NCBI GenBank assembly: GCA_958450365.1
Contig: CAUEEP010000937.1
Span: forward strand, 62,001-126,000
Reading direction: 5' to 3'
Length of the DNA: 64,000 bases
Source: Mesorhabditis belari
Lineage: Eukaryota; Nematoda; Chromadorea; Rhabditida; Rhabditidae
Shown: positions 1-10,714 of the stretch, piece by piece
How positions within the stretch are numbered: position 1 is the first letter of the stretch
Layout of the letters: every line of letters begins with the position of its first letter
Notes under the pieces: model-generated
The model's input: only the letters and a program-made list of their open reading frames with translations
Told to the model about the DNA's origin: nothing
Database searches by the model: none
Position numbers and translations under genes: made by a program

Positions 1-930
1 AGACCAGGCTTAGGTTTTTAGCCAATAACTTTGCATGGATATTAGATTCTGAGCTCATTTTGATGTCATTCGATGAAGAATGAAATTGCGCGTCGAATGA
101 TACCAAAACCAGCTCAAAGTCTAATATCTATGAAAAGTTATTGGCTAAAAACCTAAACCCCATCCATTATGGACGTTTTGCCTGATAACTTTTTATGGAT
201 ATTATATTTTAAGCTCATTTTGGTATCATTCGACGCGTAATTTCATTCTGCGTCGAATGATACCAAAACCAGGTCGAAGTCTAATATCTATGGAAAGTTA
301 TTGACCAAAAACCTAAACCCCGTCTATTGCGGACGTTTTCCCTCATAACTTTTTATGGATATTATATTTTAAGCTCATTTTGGTATCATTCGACGCGTAA
401 TTTCATTCTTCATCGAATGACATCAAAATGAGCTCAAAGTCTAATATCTATGGAAAGTTATGATGGAAAACGTCAAGTTCCTTAACTCCCTAGAATCTAG
501 GAAGAAAATCATTTTCTAACATCGTTTTCTCTAGGATCACGAAAGTTGCCCGAGCCATGTAGGACGTGTTTCCGCGTACGGCGACGCCTTCACCCACCGC
601 ATTGGGCACAGAACTCACAGAGCAGGTCGATTTTTGAGTTTTTAACTTTGAGTTTAGATTTTTGCCAACAACTTTTCATGGATATTATATTTTAAGCTCA
701 TTTTGATATCATTCGACGCGCAATTTCATTCTGCGTCGAATGATACCAAAACCAGCTCGAAGTCTAATATCCATTCAAAGTTATTGGCTAAAAACCTAAA
801 CCCTGTCTATTACGGACGTTTTGCTTCATAACTTTTTATGGATATTATTTATTGAGCTCATTTTGGTATCATTCGATGCGCAATTTCATTCTGCGTCGAA
901 TGATACCAAAAGCCAGCTCGAAGTCTAATA
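1..930. repeat. Tandem ~150-bp repeat units, each with an internal palindrome
   Basis: About five copies of a ~150-bp unit lie at 20-160, 180-310, 340-470, 640-800 and 820-950. Each holds an imperfect palindrome in which ATCATTCGACGCG faces its complement across a short AT-rich spacer, and each carries the phrase AAAACCTAAACCC. A coding exon (535-625) interrupts the array, so the repeats occupy introns of the RUN-SH3 gene. Confidence 0.8.
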
Positions 931-3900
931 TCTATGAAAAGTTTACTGCATACAGGCTTTTCTAGAAAGAAAGTTTCAATAAAGTTTTATCTAAAAAGAG
1001 CTCTAAGATTGCATAGTTACCGTCCTTTTGAGACATTTCTGCAAAGACATTTCTGTAAAGACATTTTCGACTATTTTCGACTATTTTCGACTATTTCCAA
1101 CTATTTCCAACTATTTTCGATCTTTTTAGACATATTCTTTGCGATTGTACAGCATCGGAGATCGTCGAGAGGGCCATCGAATTCGCGCCAAGACCTACAA
1201 GGTGATGAAAGTGAAAAAAGGAAATGAAAAACGAAAAGGGTAGAGAGAGAGAGAGAGAGAGGGAGAGAGGGAGAGAAAAGAGTTTTGTTAAAAGTTGTTA
1301 TGATCGATTGGCTCTCTTAGTCGTCGTAGTCGTAGTCGTGATTAGACTACGACTACGACTACGACTAATTACGAATACGACTACGACTACGACGATTAAG
1401 AGAGCCAATCGATCATAACAACTTTTAACAAAACTCTGTTCTCTCTCTCTACCCTTTTCACAAATCGTTTTTCATTTGTAGTCGTAGTCGTATTCGTAAT
1501 TAGTTGTAGTCGTAGTCGTATTCGTAGTTAGTCGTATTCGTAGTCGTAATCGTAGCCGTAGCCGTAGTCGTAATCGTAATTAGCCGTAGTCGTAGCCGTA
1601 TTCGTAATTAGTCGTAGCCGTAGTCGTAGCCGTATTCGTAATTAGTTGTAGTCGTAGTCGTAGTCGTAATTAATCGTAGCCGTAGTCGTAATTAGTTGTA
1701 GTCGTAGTCGTAGCCGTAGTTAGTCGTAGTCGTAGTCGTAATCGTAATTTCTCGTAGTCGATCTGAATTCCATTAACTAGCTTCTTTTCTAAACCTTTCC
1801 TTTGCAGGTCTCTCTCATCGAGACCATCATTGGCGGCTAGAGAGCTCTCTGTGGTCGGATTGCCGATTTATGCCGCAAAGAGGACACTCGTTGAGGCGGT
1901 TGTTGAAGGTTTGCTTTTAAAAGTTTCAAGCTTCAAATGCTCATCGATGCTAATCGAAATAAAGCATCGATCTAGTTGGGAAACGATTGCAAATCGATCC
2001 TCTAACTCTCCTCTATGAAATCCTCTAATTTCTCGTGTTTCAAAGCTTTCAAAGGGGAAAAGCTGAGCTTAAAAGGGTAGTTTGGGGATCGGCTATAGTT
2101 CTCCTCGAGTTCAATTCCTGTTTGGTAGTGTCAGGGAAAAAGCCTTGTTTTTTTATTCTGCATCCAATTCTGCGAATTTTCAATTCATCGAATCCTCGGT
2201 CTATTGCTCTCTATTGTTTATTTCATTTGGCCAACTGTTGCCTTTCCCTGTTAGTCTAGCTTTCAAAGAGAAGCCAGAGATTCAAGTAAATTTTGAGGAT
2301 CAAATTCGATCAAGATCATGATGATCAGTCAAGATCTGAAACTCATTTCCAGGAGTGGCTGCAGTGCTTCGGGGTGACGGTGCATCGACTCTTGTCGCAG
2401 GAATGATTTGTCTTGTGCAAGATGGGTTAAGAGATCGATCGAATGCATGGAAAATGATCACAACTTTGACTGCGCCTGGTCCTGCGACAAAGGTTTGTGA
2501 GAAGGAGGGAATGGAGAGGAATGGAGAGGAATGGAGGCGGATGGAGAGAGATGGAGTGGGAATGGAGAGGGATGAAGAGAGATGAAGAGAGATGGAGAGG
2601 AAAGCTCTCAGTGATCATTCTGGATTGATCTTCTAGAAATTCTATCGATAATTTTAGGATGTTTACTCAATCGTGAAAGATTTGAACGCGTCAAATGAGG
2701 CGAATGATCGAAAAGTCGAGATATTCTTTGAGGAATTGCTCAGGTTTTGAGATTGATTTCTGTAGATAGAAAAGACAAAAAAACTCTATTTTTCTAATAA
2801 AATAATATCAAATCTTTACAATGGCGTGTAGAAATACCGTAAAAACTCTAATAGAACATAAAAAAAAGTCGCATCAAAGCCTCCTATAGGAGCGGCGCGT
2901 AGTCTCAAAATCTGCTCCCAGACAAACGCGCATAAATCAGCGCCAGTACGTCTGTTTCCATTCGTTTAACTATCAAATTAAAGCAGAGAAAATAGGGAAT
3001 CTTTTGAGCTATTAAACGCCTTTCTAGCTTTAACCAGTGCTGAGAAAAAGATGATTGAAGATTGAAAAAAAGATGAAAAATCGGCTAAAGAGATTTGACG
3101 GTGACGGGATTCGAACCAGGCTCAAAAAGGATCTCGATAGCTCCCCACGCAAGCACACTATCCACTACACCAGCCCGTCGCTTGCTTTGCGTAAAAATCG
3201 AACGTCCTAAAGGAGCGTCGCGTAGTCTAAGTTGACGTTCAAATAAACGCTTATAACTTGACACCAGTATGTTTGTTTTTACTCGTTTAAGTATCAAATT
3301 AAAGCAGAGAAAATAGAGAATCTTTTGAGCTATTAAACATCTTTTTAGCTTAAACCAGTGCTGAGAAAAAAGTGATTGAAAATTGAAAAATGATTTAAAA
3401 TCGGCTTCTTTTTGCCAAAGAGCTGATATAGGCCTTCTTGCTGCCTCTCGCCAAACGACACTTTAGTGTAGTGGATAGTGTGCTTGGGTATCGGGGAGCT
3501 ATCGAAATCCCCTTTCCAGCCTGGTTCGAATCCTCTCACCGGCAAATCTCTTTTCACTTTTTCGTTAAAACACTAAAAACTATTTTTATTGCATTTAAAG
3601 CACAATTTGAAGTATTTCAAAGTGTTTGGGAAACTTTAAAAAGTCATACGGGACGTTTAAACGCACAAATAGAGAGCTGAGAATTGATCTAATTCTTTAT
3701 AAAAGTGACTTTTTTATTGAAAATCTAAGTTTTTTAAAAGAATTTCTTTATAGAAAACGAAAAAAAACATGATTTCAGGGAATGCTCTTTGGATTGCTGG
3801 CTTTGTTATGTGATTTTGAAAGAGAATGTCCTCAATCGTCTCTATAGGGAAGGAGCTTTTCTCCTCTCAGCTCCATCAGCTTATCGAAGTCTTTTATGGA

Positions 3901-4965
3901 GATTGGTCGAGAGTCTCGAGTTGCTCTCATCGATTGAAGGTTTGCTTTTCTTTCCTTTTTCTTCCCCAGCGAAACGACACCTGGTTGGCTCAGTGGTAGG
4001 CTTAGTGGCTCAGTTGTCAGCCTGGTAAGCGACAGATCCAGGCGGAACGTCGCGGGTTCGATTCCCCTTGGCTCTAAATTCTTTTCCATTCATTGCTTTA
4101 CGTTCTTCCTCTTCCTCTTACTTCTTCCTTCCTCTTTCTTTCTTTCTTTGTTCTTCCTCTTTCTTTCGTCTTTCTTTGTTCTTTGTTCTTCCTCTTTCTT
4201 TCGTCTTCCCTTCTTCCCTCAATCTTAACTGGATATTTGACCTCCAGGATTCTGCCTACCTATCTCTCGAAATGTCTGGGATCTCTCAATCTAATTTTCC
4301 AGCCCGTTCCGGTACTCGATCGATGTTCTCATGTGTAGGAGCGTCTCGACTTGCATCGGATTCTCGTGTCCCCAAATCCAGCTCTGTACCAGCGAGATTA
4401 AGCTTTACACCGAGACAAAGATCACGGATTCCATTGCCATTGAGGAGGTGAGTTCACTGATTGAAAAACTTTCTCAAACTCAAGAGACAAAGGAGAGCTT
4501 GGCTTGATGATCTTCAAGCTCTTCAAGATCATTTTGCTTCTCTCGTAAATTCAGCTCATTGTATTGCAGGCCATGCTATTCGAGCTCAAAATCGCGTTCT
4601 CCATCTCGTTCTTCCCATCGAATGGCCTCAATATTAACCGATTCAAATGAGCCGGGATATTTGGCGGTTCGTGGCGGGGAAAAGGTAAGCAAAATGGAAA
4701 AATGGAAAAATGGCTAAACGGCAAAATGGCTGATTGGCAAAACGGCAAAATGCCAAAATCGCAAAATGAGCAAATCCATTTTTTTCTAAAACCTGTTCTT
4801 TTCAAAGAAAATCTACCAAATCTCGAATCGAATTTGTGAAGAAAAAATTTCTAGGTTCGAATCCTCTCGAAACGTGGTGAAATGGCTCGCTGTGAGCGTC
4901 TCCATCCATTGCGAAATCACGTCGTCAACGGCATTGTCCCAGTCGCGAATTTGGCTCTTCATTAA
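535..4965 (+). CDS. RUN + SH3 domain protein (UNC-14/RUSC family), 3' part
   Basis: Nine exons: 535-625, 1153-1201, 1808-1908, 2353-2492, 2658-2743, 3779-3939, 4303-4447, 4570-4684, 4855-4965. They join in phase into 332 residues and stop at TAA 4963. The middle encodes a RUN domain: the run VAAVLRGDGASTLVAG, then APGPATKDVY, and the characteristic end segment NVLNRLYREGAFL. A Ser/Arg-rich linker follows, and the last two exons form an SH3-like fold (GYLAVRGGEKV, then a G-IVPVANL end). RUN plus C-terminal SH3 is the layout of RUSC proteins, which with nematode UNC-14 act in kinesin-linked axonal transport; that role is family knowledge, not shown here. The gene is incomplete at the 5' end because no start codon was found in the window. 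Introns hold minisatellites, a palindrome and tRNA-derived repeats. RUN assignment is fairly secure; the SH3 call is weaker. Confidence 0.75.
1219..1478. repeat. Long palindrome (arms about 125 bp)
   Basis: The left arm (GA-rich tract, AAAGTTGTTATGATCG, GGCTCTCTTAGTCG) is followed almost at once by its reverse complement, centred near 1345. The match extends outward to GAAAAACG / CGTTTTTC. It lies in an intron of the RUN-SH3 gene. Confidence 0.85.
1480..1757. repeat. (TAGTCG)n-like hexanucleotide minisatellite
   Basis: Degenerate repeats of TAGTCG / TAGCCG / TAATCG with occasional TAATTAG breaks, starting at the right end of the neighbouring palindrome. Confidence 0.9.
2505..2605 (+). repeat. 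Purine-rich minisatellite (ATGGAGAGG-like)
   Basis: Repeats of GGAATGGAGAG and GGATGAAGAGA just after the 2353-2492 exon. It creates spurious open frames on both strands. Confidence 0.8.
2880..3410. repeat. Two copies of a dispersed repeat containing GGAGCG(T/G)CGCGTAGTCT
   Basis: Copies at 2884-3080 and 3205-3400 share TCCTA.AGGAGCG, CGTAGTCT, AAATTAAAGCAGAGAAAATAG, TTTTGAGCTATTAAAC and CAGTGCTGAGAAAAA. A further inverted copy lies at about 59220-59490, with fragments near 36810 and 23095. Each copy here is followed by a tRNA-like A box/B box segment, suggesting a composite SINE. Confidence 0.75.
3099..3181 (-). repeat. tRNA-derived (SINE-like) sequence, family C
   Basis: On the minus strand an A-box-like TGGTGTAGTGG and a B-box GGTTCGAATCC are spaced as in a tRNA, but acceptor and anticodon stems do not pair well. 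Probably a tRNA pseudogene or SINE head rather than a working tRNA. Confidence 0.6.
3463..3545 (+). repeat. tRNA-derived (SINE-like) sequence, family C, inverted partner
   Basis: Near copy of the 3099-3181 element in opposite orientation: GTGTAGTGGATAGTGTGCTTG followed by GGTTCGAATCC. Stems are imperfect. Confidence 0.6.
3985..4076 (+). repeat. tRNA-like sequence
   Basis: Contains TGGCTCAGTTGTCAG and the B-box GGTTCGATTCC with GC-rich flanks, inside the last large intron of the RUN-SH3 gene. A duplicated GGCTCAGTGG segment makes a regular cloverleaf unlikely. Confidence 0.5.
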
Positions 4966-5813
4966 GCACATTTTGTGCATTTGTGCATTTGTGCATTTGT
5001 GAATTCCTAAATCCCTAAATCCCTAAAAAAACGATTTTTATATCGATGAAGCCAGGGGAAAATCGAAAAACGAATCCAGTAAGTCGATCTAAAAGTCGGC
5101 CGTTTTCTAAAATCAACTTTTCCCCTACCGTAATCCCTTTTCCATTTTACACTGTTCATTCATTTCCTTCTCGAAAAACGCCAAAAATTGCCCATATATA
5201 GCTTTTCTCGATTTTTAGCTTTTTTTTCCCTAAACTATTCAGTCATTACTTTACGAGGTGCCCGTCGAAAAACCGTCTTCTAAAAGGTGTTCTCGAGAAA
5301 AAGCTACCGTAATCCTTCGTTGAGCTAAACTGTCTTGAAAAATTCTAAAAGACAACCGGTGTACCGGTAGCTTTTCCATCTTTTAGCAAAAACGCGTCAA
5401 AGCCTACATAATAGCTTTCCCCATTTTGTTGCTTCTCGAAATTTTCAGTCATTTTTTCATATACTGTAGATAAGCATTTATGTAGTGGAAAAGAAAGGAT
5501 TTTTAAAAATCGCTTTTTCCAAGAAATTGAATCGATTCGGCTAACTTTTATGGTTTTTTTCGTTGAAAAGCCGAATTTTTTCAATTCTCCCCAATCTCTT
5601 GTCAGCCCCAAATAGAGCTTGTATATTTTGGCAGCATACATAAAAAGTCATGACTTTGCGAAATCTTTCGAAAATGTTTCTCATACCCGTTTTCTTTGCC
5701 AGAGATCCGGTTGTTTTTGACTCCAAATAAAAGCTACTTCATAAAAGAAATGTTTAACAAAAATGCAAAAAAACAACAACAACAACAACCAAAAAAAAAA
5801 AAGCTAACAAAAA
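4966..5813. other. Convergent intergenic region
   Basis: Lies between the stop of the RUN-SH3 gene (+) and the stop of CTU2 (-). It holds short dispersed phrases such as TACCGTAATCC and GTGCATTTGTGCATTTG. Open frames of up to 98 residues here show no domain and no splice support. I see no gene. Confidence 0.6.
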
Positions 5814-8800
5814 TCAAAGTAACAATGAGTCAAAAAGATCAAAATTCTCACATTCGGATCGAATTTCTAAACAAGAAGGACATAAAAATGAAACTTGCAA
5901 ATCGTTCGAAGAGTCATCGAAATCTCGTTTCTCCATCGGTTCATCACACAATCGACACGAGATACCCGTTTTGATCATTCCACTCACAATCTTCGATGTG
6001 CTCGACAAAAGAGTCGTCGTTGTTGCCTGAACAAAAAAAGATAAAAAAGGATAAAAATTATAAAAACGATTTAAAACTGAAAAACTACATTGAAATTTTG
6101 GCTTAAACACGAATAAATCTATCTATTTTGCGAAAAATCTCAATCATTTTCCCATTGCCTTTAATCGGAAAACCTTTCAATACTACCACTGTCTATACTT
6201 TAACGAGGAAATGACAATCAAATGACAATGAAATGAACATTTTGCATTAGTATTATGCTGAAACGACAATTGAGAAAACCCGAAACCACCAACCGTGAAT
6301 CCTTCTCTTTGCAAATTGGCGATGAAATTCGAAGCAACTTTGTGAATGCTCGTCAAATCGTTCATCGGCTCCTCATTCTCATTGACACAGTACGCATCGT
6401 ATTGCTCCAACTGATTCACCAAACGAATTTCCTGAAAAAATAAGCATTATATAAGAAAATAAATGATTCATTCATGCAGGGTTCGGTAAAATTGCTCTAC
6501 TAGAGAGTCTGAGCTATTCAAAAAGGCTTAACTGCACTTGTTACCAAAGCGTTATCCTTGTGATCTACCTTCTTTTTTGTCGTATTCGTAATCTTCTATT
6601 GAAAATACTATTCTTAAATTTATCAATTTTTATAAAAAAAAAACCCCACCTTATCACAGCAATCATGCATCGGGCGGAGGAAATTCACACCATGTCGCCG
6701 TTCCGTCACCGATATCAACGAGGAGGCGTTTCCACCTGAAAAAAAAAATTAATAATTTTATTGAAGAAAGAAACATCAACAAAAGTACCTATACATAGTA
6801 AAAATTTCTAATAGACAATGAGGGTAAAGTGCTTGTTTTCCTAGAAAAAAAAACTGTTACCTAATAGAAAGAGAAATTTGCATAGCTCAATTTACGCTCA
6901 TTTCTCACTTTTTCGCAAATTTGAATCCGACCTTCGCAAATTTCCATTTAAAGATCAAATAAAAGAAAGCAAAAGAGTCTCTCTGCATCATTTCATCTTC
7001 ATCGTTTCCCAAGATGCCTGCAAAAGAAGACACATGGGCCTTCCAACCGATCGGAGCTCCATTCCCCGACAAGCCGGTCAAGGTATCCATTTATCTTTTT
7101 GTTCTTTTGACTGTTTCTCAGTCTTTAGCCTTTACTAGTTTTTTTTTGTTTGTGAAACTTTTATACCGTTAACCTGTTAATCCCGTAGCCTTTTAAATGT
7201 CATTGTGTGTTTAAAATAGCCTTAAGTTGCTAGCATTCTTGCTCTCAAATACCCCTGAGCTGCTAGTAATTTGCTATTTTTGCTATGAAAAGTCATGTGA
7301 CTTCTGTTTTTTTTGAAAAAAACTAGGCTTATGACACTGTAGACGGGGTTGTATTGTATTGTATTTCTACGATAGCTAATTTCTACCCAGTAGAATTCCC
7401 TTAACCTATTCTAATTCTTTTCTTTTAGGTGATGAACGAGCAGAACATGTACGTCGCTTTGTGGTACAAGCACGGAAAACCAATCCATGGACGCGTGTGG
7501 AACAATGGAGGAGTCGTTGAGTGCTCTTTCCCATACAAGGAGTACGAACTCACCGGGGCCAAGGATCTCGGCGGACAAATCCAGGTACAGCGCCTGATCT
7601 TTTATGAATTTTTTGCCTTTGTTCCGAAGATAAGTTTTCTTTTAGGTTCTCCAATACAAGGGCGACCACAACAACCTCGGCTACTGGTACAACTGGATCA
7701 AGTACGCGGATCGTCTCGAGAAGGATTTGGCCGACCGTGAGATTGTGCGCTGTGGAGACTCGTTCCCAATCTTCTGGCCAAACAGCCCCGAAGGACCCGT
7801 GCTTGGATATGTCGACAACAAAACCGAGATTGCTTGGTTCTCAATCAACAAGAAGGTTAGTTGATTTAAGGTTTTTCTTTGTTGACCCTATATTTTTAGG
7901 TGATTCATCGTCAAGGCGGTGATCTCTTGCCGATGTTTGTCATCGCTCGCGAGCTCAAGGGAGGACCACCCAATTGTGAATGCGCCAACTGCTCCAAGGG
8001 ACCACCACGTCCAGTCATTCGTGTCATGCTCAACGAGTGGGCTGATTTCCGTATGGGTGACCCGTGGCCAAACAAGAAACTTGTCAAGGTCATTTTGTAT
8101 AAGCTTTCCCTAAATATTGTTTCTGTTTAGGCACTGGGCAAGTCGTTGGACTCGTTGCCCGGTGAGAGCCCGGATCAATACGTCGCACTATGGTATCAAC
8201 ATGGAGAGCCGGTGATGGGACGCATTTGGAACGATCAAGGAAAGATTGCAGCCAACTTTGCCTGGGGAGGACACGAGTACAAGAAGAATGTTGGATCGCT
8301 TCAAGTATGGATCATTACTTTGAAGGTTGTTCTATTTTTTTTGCCTAGGTTCTCTACGAGCTCTCGGATGCTGTGCGTGGATTCGACTATGGTTGGATTC
8401 CATTCCCCGAAGCGGCCTCATTCGACAAGAAGGACTGGTTCCCCGTGCACGTCGATCACTACAAAGGAGACATCTCGCCGGGTGTGATCACTGTGAATGG
8501 AAAGCAAATCCTCGGAAAGGTTTGTTGTTTTATTTGATCACAATGTACTCCTGCTTTAGGTCGACATCAAGAATGAGCGATGCTCGTACGGAGCCGGTGG
8601 CAAAGAAGTTGTGATCCAAGGACCTGCCGTTCACTCGACGATCGTCCTCTGCCGCAAGCCCAAGCCAGGATGCAAGTTCGACTAGAGAGGGAATCGTCAA
8701 GCCACACACTTTCATCGTCAAATGACCCCAAAAAGTGTATCGCCAAATAAATTGTTCGCGAATTCCTGAATAAACTGTCTAAAAAAATTTCTTATTGTCT

Positions 8801-10063
8801 TATTCGTTGAATGAATGGAAATTTTGGAAATCTATATTAGAAATTTATGTTTCTTGGATGGATTCAACTTTGAAATGCCTCTTTAAAGTGAGAAAAATTG
8901 ACGTGATTTACCTCTCCCAAGTGAGAAGAATTGAATCGTGTTTCGCGCAAGATCATCACCAGTACTCGGAAGCCAGATTTTCTCTAAAACAAACAGTTAA
9001 CGATTAACTCGAAAAATCATCCTTACCTATTCCACTTGCTATCGCAAATCTTGCAGTGATCACTTCAATGAGCAGTCGTTTCACTTCGTTCTTTGCCGTC
9101 GACGTTCGCATCGATGAGAGCAGTTGAGAGTAACGATCAAGCTGTAAAATTCAACATCAAAAAGCCTTTACAATTTAGTTACTTTAGAGTTTTAGCTCAT
9201 TAAAAAAACAAAATCTTGCAGCAAAAAAATCTTGCATAAAACAAACCTGATCTTCACCAATAAAGCTTTGAGTGACATCCGAAAGATCAAAATTCTTTTG
9301 TAGAGCCGCTGCAACGTGTGCTATTCGAAACGGAATTGACAATGAAGTGGAAATGTCCATGTAACGTTTTAGAACTTCATTGATCCTTGCCGTATTTGTC
9401 GAAACGATCAAAAATAGGATCTGAAAGAAAAACGTGAATAGAAGCTCAAATTAGCAAAATGCTATGTGAGTGACACTAATAAATTCAAGAATTGTACCGT
9501 TGGTTCGATCATCAATTTTCTGTGTTGAGTGTCCTCAAGCGATTCGACGAGTTGTCCCAGAGCAAACGCCGATCCAAGTGAACCATCAAATAGAAGTAGC
9601 GTTTCTTTCGAGGCACCATCCTGAAAATCACAAAACTTTCTGAAATTTATGTAAAACTAAACTATAAAAAAACGAGGATCAATGTTAAACTATAGAGATC
9701 AATGTTAAACTATATAGAACTCTGTTAAACTAAAGAGAGCTCTGTTAAACTATATAGAACCCTGTTAAACTATAGAGAACTATTCTAAGCTCTTAAACTA
9801 ATCAATCTTGCGCAAGCTTTGTTACCTTGTAAATTCTTCGCTTTCCAAGTGACGAGCGAAATTTGTGTTTGACCATTTGCACAAAACACGGTGCACAGTA
9901 GACAGCCTTTCGAGAATCAGCGCCTAAAAACGAGCAAATTTTAACAATACATCGATATCTTGTAACTTTTCAAAACCCTACCAGCTAGAATCCCCGGCGC
10001 ATCACATTTCACACATTGTCGTGATAGAGAAACCGCCTCAGGATCAAGCGAACGAGGATCCAT
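5814..10063 (-). CDS. ctu-2: Cytosolic thiouridylase subunit 2 (CTU2/NCS2)
   Basis: CTU2 works with CTU1 to thiolate wobble uridine (U34) of Lys, Glu and Gln tRNAs in the cytosol. Eight exons on the minus strand: 10063-9982, 9923-9826, 9620-9498, 9420-9247, 9141-9027, 6735-6650, 6431-6294, 6026-5814; 342 residues. The N terminus has the paired zinc ligands C17/C20 and C37/C40, followed by [13 protein letters not shown] as in the family. The middle has [18 protein letters not shown], and the C terminus carries a second CxxC pair (about residues 296-299 and 321-324). No catalytic PP-loop is evident, as usual for subunit 2. A 3'-splice motif ends 6 bases before the ATG, fitting trans-splicing. 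The 2.3-kb intron 9026-6736 contains a complete gene on the other strand. The donor at 6293 (GTTGGT) is weak but is the one found that keeps frame. Confidence 0.85.
7014..8685 (+). CDS. DM9/DUF3421-like repeat protein nested in a CTU2 intron
   Basis: Seven exons with short introns: 7014-7082, 7429-7584, 7646-7855, 7900-8088, 8131-8304, 8349-8519, 8560-8685; all are multiples of three, giving 364 residues. Two homologous halves share the motif [17 protein letters not shown] (about residue 30) and [17 protein letters not shown] (about residue 220), each followed by a GG-containing strand and an IQVLQY/LQVLYE segment, which resembles DM9 repeats. No signal peptide or membrane segment is seen. 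DM9 proteins in other animals bind mannose-type sugars or act in immunity, but a function here is not established. The codons are rich in C/G-ending triplets, suggesting high expression. AATAAA signals lie at 8746 and 8769. The family assignment rests on motif resemblance only. Confidence 0.75.
8746..8774 (+). terminator. Two polyadenylation signals of the DM9-like gene
   Basis: AATAAA occurs at 8746-8751 and 8769-8774, 61 and 84 bases after the stop codon. Confidence 0.75.
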
Positions 10064-10714
10064 TTTTACCTAAAAACAATGCAACAAAATTTAAGTGCTA
10101 TCCAGTAAAGAAAAGTAAAAAAAAAAAAAAGTCGATCACTGTGATTTCCATTTGCCCGATTGACTGAAAGCTTTTAAGAATCTATTGGTCAGAATAAATT
10201 AAGAAAATACACAATCTTAAAGGTGCTCTCAGTAAAGATGCTCTCAATCTTGCGGTTTACAACAAATTTCTACAACCTTTTACGTTTTTTCAATGCAAAA
10301 CATACACAAAAATCAACTTTCAAGATCAATTTTATGCAATTTAACTATCCTTTAGTGTCGAAACACAACATGAATTTCCCTTTTTTTTTCCCCACAAAGT
10401 AAATGTACGATCAACTGTCCAAATATTAACAAGTACTGTCACTGTTTTAAAAAAAAGGAAACTGAAACAAACTATTTACCATTCACTAAAAAACTAAAAA
10501 ATAAGTAAAACAAAAACCCGTAAATGTAAAGAATTTTGGCAAACGAAAATAAAAAATTGCAAATATAAAAAGAATTGTATCCTAAAAGTCAAAAAATCAT
10601 ATCAACTAACTCTTCTCACATCACATATCATCAACAACAACAACAATAATCACATCACTGTTCTAAAAAGTACGAGAATCAAAGAAACGCATGCGGAAGA
10701 AAAACAAAAACTTT
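10064..10714. other. Intergenic region between TatD gene and CTU2
   Basis: AT-rich sequence with A and T runs. The only signal noted is the 3'-splice-like TTTTTAG (minus strand, AG at 10071-10070) just before the CTU2 start, a probable spliced-leader acceptor. No gene is visible. Confidence 0.6.

Noticed and set aside
4303..4447. Alternative reading frame of this exon (SIDVLMCRSV...)
   Set aside because: It looked protein-like, but the phase set by the 3779-3939 RUN exon and the next exon both require the Ser/Arg-rich frame.
5345..5641. Minus-strand 98-residue open frame downstream of CTU2
   Set aside because: AT-rich, overlaps short dispersed repeats, no domain, no splice context.
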